The position numbers were made by a program, and so were the translations under genes. Below the pieces are notes generated by a model that was not told where the DNA came from, searched no databases, and saw only the letters and a list, made by a program, of their open reading frames with translations. Of a stretch of DNA of 64,000 nucleotides, positions 32,575 through 44,485 are shown piece after piece; position 1 is the first letter of the stretch; each line of letters begins with the position of its first letter. The stretch comes from Athripsodes cinereus (lineage: Eukaryota; Arthropoda; Insecta; Trichoptera; Leptoceridae), in assembly GCA_947579605.1 (NCBI GenBank), contig OX388314.1:7812001-7876000 (forward strand). Direction: 5' to 3'.

Positions 32575-32860
32575 CTTTAACTGTTATATACAGCGAGCCA
32601 TTGATGAATTGATAGAAGAAATGAGGAACTGGACAAGAGTATAGATAAATGGAGAAAGGGATGACATGATTCGATATAGCATTGCTTGCAGATAATGAAG
32701 ATGAGTTGAATAAAGCCTTAGGAAGAACTGTCAAAATACAACATAAAAATAAATAAAGACAAAACAAAATGTATGGTTGTTCGAAGAGATGAGGCGACTG
32801 CGAAAATTGTCATAAATGGAGTGACTATATCAAAAGAATTGGTCTCCCACTCTTCTCAAT
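32575..32860 (+). mobile_element. Decayed reverse transcriptase fragment inside the hAT element
   Basis: In shifting plus-strand frames it shows pieces such as IDELIEEMRNW, a region corresponding to the adenine-rich active-site neighbourhood, DNEDELNKALGR and NKDKTKCMVV, a layout seen in RTE-type ORFs around and after the catalytic loop. Several stops and frameshifts are present. Confidence 0.5.
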
Positions 32861-32867
32861 AAGTTTT

Positions 32868-33060
32868 CGAGTGTCCTGTAAAAGGCAGGTGTTCGAAAAA
32901 ATAAGACATTTTACATCTTAAATTCGGCGATGAGATTTGCCACCCATCCTGAATGTCTTGATTTTATATTGGTACGGAGAGGACATCTTGTATGTTTTAT
33001 ATGCAGCTAGTCTGCTGGCTACCCCACTTGTGGGATATGCCGTGATGGTATAGTATAGTA
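32868..33060 (+). repeat. Short repeat family A, sense-orientation copy
   Basis: Runs ttttcgagtgtcctgtaaaa, ggcaggtgttcgaa, gcgatgagatttgccaccca, tcctgaatgtct, ggacatcttgtatg, ctgctggctaccccacttgt, gggatatgccgtgatggtat and ends in agtatagta. This copy shows both ends of the family and its polarity. Confidence 0.8.
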
Positions 33061-33595
33061 TGTACAATTTGTTCAATCATCATTATTATGTGTGTATATC
33101 TCAAATATTGAGTACTTTAATGGAAACGTATTCGTAATTCAACAAATTGACAAAAAAAGCTTGCATACGTGCATATCAATTTATTAATGACAGAATTTTG
33201 TTTCAAACAAATAAAAAGGTATTTTGTAAAAGTATTTTGCGTAAAATACGAAATACTCAAAAAAAGTATTTCAAATAAAATACAAAATACTTTTTACGAA
33301 AAGGTATTTGAAATACAAAATGAAAATACGTATTTTGTATTTTGTACTTGTATTTTAAGTACTTTTATTTCAAATACGTTACATCTCTGCAAAATGTGTT
33401 ATTTTATAAAGCAAGAGGAATAAGCAATAATAGTTTAACTAAAAGAAGGCGAACTTGTTGATTGAGTGGACGTTTATTTTGTAAAACTCCGTATTAATTT
33501 ATGGAAATAAACACAAACTGACCTTATCGCTGCACTGCATAATTACCTATACTCGTACATATCCTCAAGTGTCTGTGCTGAATCACCGGATATGA

Positions 33596-33775
33596 GAGTT
33601 CGTCGGTAGCTTGGAGGTAGAATCTCGGCCTCGTGAACAAGAGGTCTGTGGTTCGATAACAGGTGCCGGCAAACTCCCCTTTCACGACACAAGTTTTTAG
33701 TAGCTTACTGTGAAAGGTGTATAAGGTTGTATTTGGGTTTATAACAAAACCCAGATATATCTTTAAAAAAATATA
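33596..33775 (+). mobile_element. tRNA-derived SINE
   Basis: Head: tcggtagcttggaggtagaa as the A-box region, then tctgtggttcgataacaggt as the B box, about 45 bp apart. The body gccggcaaactcccctttca and the ctttcac/gtgaaag hairpin are followed by aaggttgtatttgggtttat and an A-rich tail. It matches the minus-strand copy in TUG intron 1. Confidence 0.8.
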
Positions 33776-34675
33776 TAGTAGTAAAATTATAATATCACAT
33801 TCATACATATGCACATTATTTGTAACCCATTTGTAACGCAACCCATTCTTTTCGCGAGGTGTGCTTTATCCAATGAAGTTAACAAGAAACATGCCGGAGG
33901 CTTCGAAGTTCTCTCATGTATGTGTGTACAAGAAGGCACTCATAACAACAAAATTAAGATTTTCCCCCACAAACATATCCTTACAGAGGCAAATGTAATT
34001 CTATTTATCTATACCATCACTACATCTCTCACAAGTGTACCTACCTGCCCTGTAAAAAACTTTTGAATACTTATAGAAAAGAGTGGGATATCTATTCTAT
34101 ACTTTTAAACGTTATCAATAGATGGTTTCATACAGAAGGCTACGGGCATAAATTCTAGTTTATAATAATCTAGAAAACAGATAATAACTTCCTTTATATC
34201 CTCATTGTATCGCTGGTTATCTCATTGTGATATCTAATGGATATTTAATTGAATTAAAATCTTTAGTGTTAATAAATAAATAAGTTTATCGTACATATGG
34301 TGCATAATAGATTATTGTTAATGTTGTACCTAAGACTGCTTTCAATTGAATTTTCATTGACTTCATCTCTTTATTGAGATTCTTTACAATGTAATATTCT
34401 GCATTGAAAAACGAAGATAGTAATTGCATATAAATGTATACAGCGAATACGTACTGCAAATGTTTAATTTAATTATATTTTTTAAGTTATGATTTTATTT
34501 TTATCTATTCCTACTACTAGATAATATGTATCTAATTCAATCCAATTGCCTTGTAAAGCTCCTCCCGGGAAAACAGGATAGAAATTAGCTTTCTTAATTC
34601 AAAACGTCTTTGTGTTAATTAGTCACCTACTCCTAAGGCACTTATATAATATTTTTGTCTTCTTTAATACTATTT

Positions 34676-34930
34676 TTAGATTGGGTCATGTTCTGAGAAT
34701 GCCCAATGATATTTGGCCAAGAAGAGCGCTGTTCTTCAGTCCGCAAAGGTTTCGTCAGCCCGGGCGTCCCTCTTTCACAATACATAGTTCCTATGACAAT
34801 GACATCAGAGCGCAGGGAATGTCGTGGGAAGAGGTGACGCAATTGGCACAGATTTGCTCTGAATGGAGGAGGCTGGCTTCTGCCCTGTGCTCCCGAGAGG
34901 AGCGTTGAGGGCGATGATAATGATGATGAT
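34676..34930 (+). mobile_element. RTE-like LINE 3' fragment, same family as the Gr intron 2 LINE
   Basis: Encodes RLGHVLRMPNDIWPRRALFF, RPGRPSFTIHSSYDNDIRAQ and WEEVTQLAQICSEWRRLA before a stop, then (GAT)n: gatgataatgatgatgat. The first parts match the minus-strand remains at 6930-7264 closely. The simple-repeat tail supports the RTE assignment. Heavily 5' truncated. Confidence 0.78.
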
Positions 34931-35544
34931 ACTATTTTTGGACTCCTGTCGGTACGCCCATAGTTTTTCGCCTATTATCAAAAATAATAATAATTGTTAT
35001 TTATTTTATTTTATTTTTCACTGTACATTGTTTACAATAATACAAATTAAAACAGCATCATACATCAGTTATACAGTTCAATATACAGAACACTGAGGAT
35101 ATTGTTTACAGAATCATATTAACCAAACGATTTTTGATATATTGTGAGTTTTTTCTAGATATTGTTTTGGAAGTTAACACCAAGAAATATACTACTACTA
35201 CTATACTACTACTACCAAGAAATATTATTCATAAATTTCAATAAATCAATATTTTTTTTTGTGTGTATGTAATTTAGTTGTGAGATTACACGTGATATTA
35301 CCAAGTATTACGTGCGGTAGGTATATAAGAGCATTATAATATTATATATACCTATCTAATATTATTAATGTTTATAAGCGTTTCTTCGATTTGTCGAGCG
35401 ATTCATATTCCCAGTGGGTTTCGTTTCACATTAAAATAGTTGCATGGTCGACAAACATCCTACCAGTCGTCTATCAATTTCATCGTTTTATCACGATGTA
35501 GTGTCATCTCTGAAATGGAGAATAGATCACTCGATATCAGGTAC

Positions 35545-35695
35545 AATACCAACAATGGGTTAGTTGGAAGATATCACTTCTGCGATAAACTCGCGAATTG
35601 CTCAATATCATTTATTTGTATCACATTGTTTTATAACTTGGTAATTATGTATGCTTCTTACTGTGCAATAAAGTTTATTATTATTATTAATACCT
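35545..35695 (+). mobile_element. LINE 3' UTR fragment with (ATT)n tail
   Basis: Shares ggttagttggaagatat and cttctgcgataaactcgc, then gtgcaataaag plus a (TTA)n tail, with the 3' end of the CR1-like LINE at 57905-58045. Only the 3' UTR remains. Confidence 0.7.
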
Positions 35696-36043
35696 TGCAT
35701 AAAAATTATGATCGCATGAAATTATGTCAGATGTTAATACTATTGCTAGTTTATCGATTATCTATGGTTGAGACCATCTTGATACTGAAAAAGATCACCT
35801 AAGGTCATTACAATACTGGAAGTATGATTTAAGTGTTAAAGCCATAGAGCTATTTTAATACATTTTTAATAAGATGAACTTGATGCAACAAAATAACTTT
35901 ACTATATATACAGACATCTCAGTTTTCGGTTCTCATTAACAGTATTGTATGGGAAATTGAAGTATCGGTCTGCGGATAGTAGTAGGTATAGTAGTATCTG
36001 ACGCATATCTTATAAATGTGTAGAGGACTTTGATACGTACGTT

Positions 36044-36175
36044 ATGTCCCGGGGCAGCATCATGATAGAAGCGAAGCGGCTTTATCTCTTACAGACAGAG
36101 AGGAGTGTGGAGCAGAGCAAAGCAGCCCTAGAAGACCAGTTTGGTGGTGTTGTGAGCCGGTGGGCTGATGGGTAA
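36044..36175 (+). other. GC-richer island with a 43-codon frame
   Basis: This 130-bp stretch is clearly richer in G and C than its surroundings and has an ATG frame (MSRGSIMIEAKRLYLLQTER and on) ending at TAA, with GGgtaatg just before the stop that could be a splice donor. It may be a first coding exon or a transposon fragment. I do not recognise the peptide and find no partner exon. Confidence 0.25.
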
Positions 36176-36259
36176 TGTTATCTGTTCTGCCAACTTCTTT
36201 GTGTAGTAGGAAGTCGCGGAGATGATTGCTATTATTGCTTTTTATGATCATATTATGAG

Positions 36260-39200
36260 ATCTCTATCATATTTTATTATATCTACAGGCTTTTTAGGTA
36301 CATACCTATATATTCTATTGAATATAAATACTTATTATTATTAATAGCCGATTCTATTTTATTTATTTAAATACGAATTATTCTAATACCGTTTAGCTAT
36401 CGGATGATATACCCACCTAAGAATAAAATAATAATAATGTAGGAAGTTAAATACGTATAAATTGATTTGTTTTTGAATATTATTGATAAACTGGTCATGT
36501 CTACACTGTCAATTGACGAAATTCATTTTCATTCATTTTCATCGAAGATAGTATGACGACATCCATTTAGGTAGGTATTCGAAATTCTACTCTTAATAAT
36601 GTTTGTCTATATCGGAGGCAGTGGGAAGCTTGAAGGGCTAGTAGGCCAAAATAAGCCCCCACGTGTGGAATCTTTTCACTTCACTCCTTCGATGTTACTT
36701 GGCTTAGTGATATTGATGGACTTGAGAGAGTTTAAAAAAATGTCACTTGTCATTATCTCAAACGAATAAATCAGAGTCCTTGGACTCATGAAATATCTGG
36801 GAAAAAAGGTTATTTCAACAGTTAAATATAGAAGATTATTATCTTTTTCAGTTCGATTCTGTTTTCGGCCTGTGTCCGTCCACTGCTAGATAGAAACTTC
36901 GAATGCCACTGGTTTCCATCCGCCGCCAAAGTCTTTCATCTTATTTATTGAGTCGACGTTAATTTTGTAAAACTTTTCAATTCATCTTGTTAAACTCGTA
37001 ATGCAATAAATGCAATTGCTCAATTTTGTCAGTTGTTTGTATATTATTATAGCCTACAACGAATCCCGATATAAAATATAGCATGATATAGTAAAGTATT
37101 ATATAATATAGTAGGGAAATCTTGACGGTATTTTTAAAGGAACTTAACCAATATCCGCATTTTATTCAGTGTCACAAACTATAATGTAGATAGATAGTCA
37201 TATAAAACACTCAATACATCATAATATGTATTGAGTGTTTTATGACATTATCTTGTATGTTCGTATTGATACGTTCTAAGTGGCTTACCTCATAGCTTAT
37301 TAGTTCTCAGTTTCACACCACAAAGTAAATACTAGTACATAATATTATGATATGTACATAATACAGTAATACGTGGAGATGTATAAATCTACTATTATAA
37401 GCAGCATCTAGTATTGCTATTTGATTGAAAAACGTTGTGGGCATTACATAAAGTATGAGTACACATTACATACTACGTTACAGCCAGTTACAGCATACTT
37501 ATGTATTGGAGTGTAAGAGATAGGTGTAGTTATGTTCATAATGTTATAAAATCATCATAGTTATGATAATTAATACTGACCGATTAAATAATATTAATTT
37601 TACATATTATTATAATGTTCATAGAAAAGTTAATATATTTATATGACATCACAATACATACGCAATGTGAGAATGAAATGTGTAAAAATATTGGAACTTT
37701 TATATGTGTGTCTTAAAATCACAGATATTATAATTGCAGTTCTCAAATTTTATTGTTTTTTATTTTCTTCAGTAATATGCCTCTATACCTATGCATAACG
37801 CTTCTATTCTATTTTCAAATGTCATCCATTCCGTCTTCTTTAGTGATCAGCATTTTCTTGAACAATTCGTTCTCTCGTTATGCACAAGTAAACTTTTTCT
37901 GATAAAACTGAAATGAATATAAATCCCGATTTACTATATTGTGTTTTTAAGTAGCGAATCTTTCCAAATTACTCGTATAGATTTTTTGATTTTTAATAAA
38001 CACTAGTCACACAATTATACTTTTTGCACCCTTCCCATAAATATATTTTAGTGTAACATTATATTTTCCGTACTTCTACAGATTTCGTTGTACTGAAATA
38101 TGACTGTTATAACTTAAGAATTCCCTGCGTGACTACATATGTCTTGTGTAGATAGGTATGTGAAGTTGTCTGCAATGACGTGATTCTTCACCGAACTTGA
38201 AAAAGTTGTCAACTTTTTAGAGATGTGTCAGGTTTAATTACGAAATTGTTCTAATAGACCTGTTTAGTGTTGATGTGTGCGTAAATAAAGCTTTGTATAA
38301 ATTCACCAGCAATGGACAACCATTGATCAAATAACATTTCCTAAAATAAATTTAAAACAATTATTATAAGCTAGTAGGTATTTTGTGATTTTTCATTCCT
38401 ACGTATTTATTTATTTACAGATATTTACGGCCTAAGCCTTTTACCTGTAAAAAATTTAGTATAGGTACATACAATACATGCATTCAAAAAATAAAGTCAA
38501 TTATTGTTGTCATGAGATTTATTTACCATTTTATAAGATATAAAGAAATATTGCACTTCATTATTTTTCAAATGACAAATGTATTATTATAGTTTATAAT
38601 CGATGTATTAATTTTTTTTGTTATTTACCAATATTCAGTTTGTACTGGGCCTGCGGTGATTGTGATCTGCTTTTGTTTGATTGTTTTTTTTATTTTTTTT
38701 TCTATCATTCTTTTGTTAACATTAATATGTGTATGCTGTAGACACACTTAATTGGGGGGTTGGCCTGGCCGAATCAATGTATGTTGTTTTTATTTTTTTT
38801 GTGTGTATTTTGTCAACTTTCTGTTTGTGTCTCTGATTAATAAATAAATAAATAAATATTAAATATAGGTATCATTTCAAATATATATTATAATACTAGT
38901 ACTACACTGTCACGGCATATCCCACAATTCATATCCCTGCCAACAAAAATATATTCATTAAGAATAGAAATTTCATTATTATTTGCAAATAATTTATTAC
39001 TATTTTCGTTTGTTTTTATTGTTTTTTTTTTCATTATATTAAGTAATTCACGTATATTTGTTTTTTTTAATTTTTGTGCCTGCAGCTGGTAACTTGTAAT
39101 TCTTGTGTTTACTACTTTTTTGAAACGTATTTTTTAATATGTATAACGCTCTGCCCCATGAATCATTATAAATAAATGCTATTTGAAAAATACTTCTAAA

Positions 39201-40060
39201 TGTTGCCTATCCCTGACAAGTTCTTCTGTGTGATTATTAGAGCGCTTACGTGAAATTATGCGGAATTTTCTTTATTATTTTTTCGTCTTTTGTCTTATTC
39301 TCTTGTAATGTGTACTTGTATTTAATCCAATACATCTATCTCATTCATTGTAAAGTTAGAACATCTTAGGTGATCAGAAACGAATTTTAAGTTAGTACGA
39401 TGATCTTACATACAATTTATGGTAACATTTTATGGTAGAACAATATACCGTTTTACTTATCACAAAATCAAAACAATTTGCCGTTTTTTTTAAATATCAA
39501 TTATTTAGCTTCACACGTGTGCTTCACTTGCCGCATGGGCAAAATATAAATAATAAATAAATAACTACCTATTAAGTAACAGGTCTATCTGTTAATATCA
39601 GTGATCGTCACACTTTTCTGATCAAGGGCCACATAGGACAATGTGGGGTATTATTAAGGGCCGCGCACATGAATTGGATATTTGTAGATGCAGTGTTGGC
39701 ATTTCAATAATATTATGTCGTCCAGTGTTGCCGAGTCGGATTTTGAAAAATATTTAACTTAGAACAAAAATGTAAGTAGATTTAGGAAAAAAGGCTTAAA
39801 ATTTACAGAATTGGTATTTTTAGTCGATTTTTCGAAAGCGAGAACCTTTTTTATGTCTCAATTTTCGAATTAGACGATTTCCCTTGCACTCAATTTCTAC
39901 CCCGCCCCCTTGCCAGATTTTAAAAAATAGTATAGGAATTTGAAATGTTTCGCAATATCTTCGGATTTGTTAAAGAATATTTTAGAAAAGTTGTACATGA
40001 AAATTAAAATTTGTAGAAAAAAACGTTATTGAGCCTACATATGAAACTGTAAGACAAAAT
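36260..40060. other. AT-rich region with repeat remnants
   Basis: No gene recognised. Contains a 49-bp hairpin (37198-37246), a LINE-like 3' end at about 38690-38870 closing in (AAAT)n, a family-A fragment (38894-38945), and at 39600 a start like cagtgatcgtcacacttttc followed by agggcc-rich sequence, which resembles a hAT end. Confidence 0.4.
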
Positions 40061-40074
40061 TTCGGAGCATTCGG

Positions 40075-40155
40075 TATGTTATCCGGTAGCTTAATTGGAT
40101 AAAAGACACCTCGCAAAGAAGATGGGTTGCGGGTTCAACACCCATTTGGGGAACT
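40075..40155 (+). repeat. tRNA-like sequence
   Basis: ccggtagcttaattggataa (A-box like), a middle arm around acctcgcaaagaagatgg, then gcgggttcaacacccattt (B-box like, with a good T arm). Resembles a tRNA with an acceptor stem that does not pair well; most likely a SINE head or tRNA pseudogene. Confidence 0.45.
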
Positions 40156-41244
40156 ACAAAAAAGGTGAAGTAGTCTTTACTAAGCTTTATATGAAAGTTT
40201 CATGTGTTGTGTTAAATTTATACATTTAACCTCGTACAATAACGAATTGTAAAAAATAATTTCGGTACTCAAAAATTAACCTTTATAAGTTATGTCGTTA
40301 AAAAGGAATTTGTGGATGTGCGACAATATTGTATTTTGTGACCCTCTTGATTCATGAACCGTGACAATTTTTAGGGACAGAGGACCCTTCTATATGTATA
40401 TTGTCGCTTCCACTAATAACAATAATATCTATGGGGCTCACATGCAAAGGAAGCACTGAGACTGATAAATCAACACATTCCTATTTCTACTATAAATATT
40501 TTTGATACTAAATCAGTTATTCGATAGATGTACTCGTACTATAAGGATAGTGGGATGCAGTTTTTAACCATGTTTTATTCCATTCACTAATAAAGTAATA
40601 AGTCATTTAACATCTTCAGCGATGATATATGCTATCCATATTGAATGATTCAATTTTTAATTGACAAGGAGAAGACAAAATGCATGTTTATTACATGCAG
40701 TTACTCTACTGGCTATAAAGAGATAATCTTCTTTTTCTCTTTGGGCAATTATTAATCCCACATGGTATAGTGGGGACTGCCTTTCTTGACCTGTTTCGCC
40801 ACTTGGTTCTGTCTAGTGCATCCTCATGGGAATCATCGCAATTCTGCATGGCTTGTCTCACTACTAGAGAGATAATAAAATATATTATTATGATATTTTA
40901 ATTTGTAGGTTAATCGTGTACAAGTTGTTGTATAATAATGTAATGATTTTTACGATGCAACATACAGGCCGTTATAGATTCAAGGTCTGTGTTATTATCA
41001 TTTATCTGATTTGCAACAAAATGGCTATTATCACATTTGAACAATACGACATGTATAAATAAATAATACAACAAAATTGACGGAACTTTATTATTAGAAG
41101 CAGCGAAAAAAAAATAAAACATAACTTGCAGATAAAATAATTAAAATGGATTCAAATCAAAGTGCAGAACTGCCTTGATTCGCGGCACATCCATTTATTT
41201 TTATAGTATTTTGTTGTCGTTGATGTCCAGTAATTATGTTCATT

Positions 41245-41530
41245 CATTCATACTATCACGGCATTTCCTACAACTGTGGAATCCAGCGGACTAATAATGC
41301 ATGTAATAAAAATGCAAACTGTCGTCTCCGTGCCAATAAAAGTTAAGACATTCAGGATTTGTGGCACAGTAAACTAAAGAAATTTATGTGAAATAGTTAT
41401 TACCCTTAAAATAAAAAAAACCTGTTTATTTGTTCCGTGCAACCCGCAATGGATGGGGGCCTCACTCTTTTATGTAGATTTTGAGTGTCTTGTGAAAAAC
41501 AGGTATTCGAGAAACACCTGAAATAAAACA
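41245..41530 (-). repeat. Short repeat family A copy
   Basis: Diverged copy: actatcacggcatttcctac, ccagcggactaa, aaactgtcgtctccgtgcca, acattcaggatttgtggcac, and at 41490-41530 the distal gagtgtcttgtgaaaaacag piece, inverted relative to the rest. Three family-A copies follow each other between here and 42312. Confidence 0.6.
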
Positions 41531-41559
41531 TCTAACATTTTTAATTTGGGTATCAGTAG

Positions 41560-41714
41560 TACAACTTTACCATTTCGGCATATTTTATAAATGTGGCAAC
41601 CAGCGGTCTAACTACAAGTAATAAACATGCAGATTGTCCTCTCCATGTCAATAAAAACAATAAGGGATTCAGGGTGTGTGGCATACCTCATCGCTGAATT
41701 GTAGATATAAATTG
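41560..41714 (-). repeat. Short repeat family A copy
   Basis: accatttcggcatattttat, agcggtctaacta, cagattgtcctctccatgtc, gattcagggtgtgtggcata and cctcatcgctgaatt mark the family. It leads directly into LINE coding sequence at about 41720. Confidence 0.65.
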
Positions 41715-42003
41715 TCTTATAGCTGACAGGGAGCTGTTGTCAACTATCAAGGCTCGGAAAGTTTCACATCTGGGTCATGTGCTGCGTGGGGAGAAGTACC
41801 ACCTTCTTCGATTGATATTGAAGGGGAAAATTGAGGGACGCTGAGGACCCGGTAGGAGGCAGATGTCCTGGCTGCGAAATATAAGGGAGTGGACAGGCAT
41901 CCGAAGTGTGGAGGAGCTGTTCCGAGCGGCGCAGGACAGGGTCAAGTTCGCCGAGGTGATTGCCAACGTTGGGGGGACCCGACAGGGCACTTAAAGAAGA
42001 AGA
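41715..42003 (+). mobile_element. RTE-like LINE 3' fragment
   Basis: Translates, with one stop in the middle, as KVSHLGHVLRGEKYHLLRLI, then RRQMSWLRNIREWTGIRSVE and RVKFAEVIANVGGT, then a (GAA)-like tail (agaagaagat). Its C-terminus matches the fragment at 31529-31680. The LGHVLRG motif is the usual C-terminal landmark of these ORFs. Confidence 0.75.
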
Positions 42004-42121
42004 TACGTGAGGTATTATGTCACTCATTCTGATTATATTTTTTCAGCGAATGACTCTTGTGTTGTAATCAACTTTGTCCACTTAATCCACTAGCTACATT
42101 ATTAATTGTAGGATCTCTTTA

Positions 42122-42312
42122 TCGTGATGGTATAAATAAATAACGGAATTTTCCCCACGTGGGGTAGCCAGTAGACAGAGTGTATGTAAATTTTTCCGAG
42201 TCCATTTAAATTAAGACATTCAGGGTGAGTAACCTACCTCAACGCTGAAATAAATATGTTAAATGTCTTATACGTGATATTTTACGAATGCCTGTCATTT
42301 GCAAGACACTAG
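42122..42312 (-). repeat. Short repeat family A copy
   Basis: ccacgtggggtagccagtag, cattcagggtgagtaacc, ctcaacgctgaa, cttatacgtgatattttacg and cctgtcatttgcaagacact match the family from its (TAG)n end to the distal block. Confidence 0.65.
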
Positions 42313-44040
42313 AAAACATAATTTATTTTTAATATAAAACTAAAATTTATTTTTAGATCCATAGTGAGAATACCTTAATATATATTAATAATGTCAATTT
42401 AATAATTATTTATTTGTAACAGTTTAATGTTTATAATAGCATCATCAACACGTTAATTAATAATAAATTAATGAAAGATCATCCAATGGAACAAATTATC
42501 AAGGTTTATAATTTTATTTATATTAGTTTTCTTTTGTTATAACCTTTAGCGAATACTGATCGTGTTTAGAAGGAGTATTTATTTATATTTATCTGTTTTT
42601 GTTCACGTTTTTCATAATAATTTTATAAATTAATGTATGTAAATTATTAGATGCTATAATGTTGGGTCTGACTTGTGGGATGGAGGCAGCTATAAGTTCC
42701 ATAAAAGAAGACAAAAATATTACTTTAAGTAGGTACATTATGGTAAATAAATCAAATATTATCCAAATGGGCAGCAGTCCCCCCCTTCTCCCCTCTAGAA
42801 TATTACGAATTATTGTATTATTCATTGTCAACGCTGTGGTTGTTGAAATAATAGTCAATCGAGAACAGGGCGCAAAATAAAAACAATGGTATGTACGTGC
42901 AGCAACCAAAAAGCTTGTTTGCCAACTAAAATAAAGAATGTTACATACGAAAAATACATAATTGACATGTAAAGGAACGCGCTAACAAATCTGTTTTAAT
43001 GGATTTGGCGCGACTGTATTTATTTGTATTTTATTTATTTATTATTTATTAATTCAATATACGGCAATTGCCTTTTACAATTGCCTCGTTTTGTATGAAA
43101 TAAATAAATAAAAAAAATATTGAAAAAAAAATTACATATATAGTAGTACATAACAGTATTATTAGCGAGTATATACCTACTTAATGTTGCCAGATTGACA
43201 AAATACTTCTTATGTGATTTAACAGTGGTATCTATCAAAATAAATAAAACTTTATTCATTAGGTACAATTTTTTCGTTCAAATCCTCATATAAATATTTT
43301 CGAATTCAAAATCGTTTAATAGTTTCATTTATCAACCGACGGTTCTTGGTGGAAGTTCATTTTAATAGTTTATTATTAACAAAACAAAATATATGGTAAT
43401 TCCACAATGAAATAAGTTTATATCTTGTTATATATATTAATAAATTATCAAAATCGTTTGTTTTAAAGAAAACGATATGATATTTTTTATATTTATATAA
43501 TATGCTTAGGAAGACTATTTCTGTATGGTTACACCATTTGTATAAGACATCCTCAGCTGCTTTATAGTTATAGGACATCCTTCTTAGAATCCAACTTGTT
43601 CGCTGTTAACTATAACTTACACATATGGACAGTATTAAACAACAACTTTACAAACCACACTCAAATTTTACAAATACTCAAAGAAATATGAGTTGTCAGT
43701 TAACATATTTGTTTTTTTATTCACATAATAAATGACTTCAAAAGCATTAACAACATGGTGTGGAAGATTGGTTATCTTTAGCTACTCAACAGTATTTCTT
43801 CAGGTCGCGTCTCTTGCGAGGTAGACGGAGAAAACATATTTTCATATTTCTTTACCATGCGTGAAATTTGTCATTTACGCACTCCTATTTCTCTTACATT
43901 CAACACGCAACTACATTTGAGAATTTGTTCCACAAAGTACGCACTTTCTCGCACTCTTTCTTTCAGATACATAAATTTACTTCGTAATTCTGTCATTACG
44001 TATCACTATAAGCAAGAATACCATTTTGAGATTAAAATTA
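42313..44040. other. Intergenic AT-rich sequence
   Basis: No gene recognised. A copy of the dispersed caaccgacggttcttggtgg motif lies at about 43332 (others at 10170 and 26240), and TTTA-rich tracts at 43020 look like the reversed tail of a retroposon. Confidence 0.4.
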
Positions 44041-44148
44041 TGATATTTGCATACATGAAACCACAGCATTTCCCACAGTTGGGGCATATAGTGAATTAAC
44101 TAATTGCACGTAATAAATAGAATTCGTCAAAATATTCAAAATGATACT

Positions 44149-44455
44149 TGTAAAGAAAACCACCTACCTACTCATAGGAGTGATTTCCTTTAGTTTATTT
44201 ATTTGAATTTAGAATTTTTGTTTTGACAGTTGGTAAAGTAATTTTGTTTGTAATTTTGTGTTAGTTTTGAAAGACCTGAAATAAAGACTTTAAATGTTGT
44301 TTTTTTGATATTATTTCAGGTAATTGTTTTATTATTGTTTATTTTATGTTTAGTTTTATTTAGTTTCTTTAGTTTAAATAATGTTTTTAATAAATTTTTG
44401 ATATTATTTCAGAAAAACACTGATTGCTTTATTTCAAGTATAAACATCCATTATA
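44149..44455 (+). repeat. 5' LTR of the gypsy element
   Basis: Starts TGTAAAGAAAACCACC and ends CATCCATTATA; the ends are not the usual TG...CA. An AATAAA lies at 44280-44285, just before the 13-base block TAAATGTTGTTTT (44291-44303) that is complementary to the primer-binding site. The 15-base phrase ttgatattatttcag occurs twice, near 44306 and 44399. I found no difference from the 3' LTR over the whole length. Confidence 0.93.
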
Positions 44456-44467
44456 AAACAACATTTA
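44455..44467 (+). promoter_or_regulatory. Putative self-priming primer-binding site
   Basis: AAAACAACATTTA sits at the exact inner border of the 5' LTR. It is the perfect reverse complement of TAAATGTTGTTTT at 44291-44303 in the same LTR. It does not look like the complement of a common tRNA 3' end, since TGG is absent. In the Tf1/sushi group the first bases of the transcript fold back onto such a site and prime minus-strand synthesis. The role here is inferred from position and complementarity. Confidence 0.7.
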
Positions 44468-44485
44468 TTGATAATATTTAACAAC

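Larger units (their letters stand above)
32362..33389. mobile_element. hAT-type non-autonomous element, 1028 bp, with nested insertions
   Basis: Begins CAGAGATGTG and ends with the matching ACATCTCTG, flanked by the perfect 8-bp direct repeat CAAAATGT at 32354-32361 and 33390-33397. The subterminal parts are dense in aaatacaaaatac-type motifs on both sides. Inside sit a decayed reverse transcriptase fragment (about 32575-32860) and a family-A repeat (32868-33060). These must have inserted after, or been carried by, the hAT element. Confidence 0.88.

Noticed and set aside
35440..35802. A 120-codon frame with hydrophobic segments that looks like a small membrane protein
   Set aside because: Most of it covers the LINE 3' UTR and its (ATT)n tail, which translates to Ile/Asn/Tyr-rich sequence.
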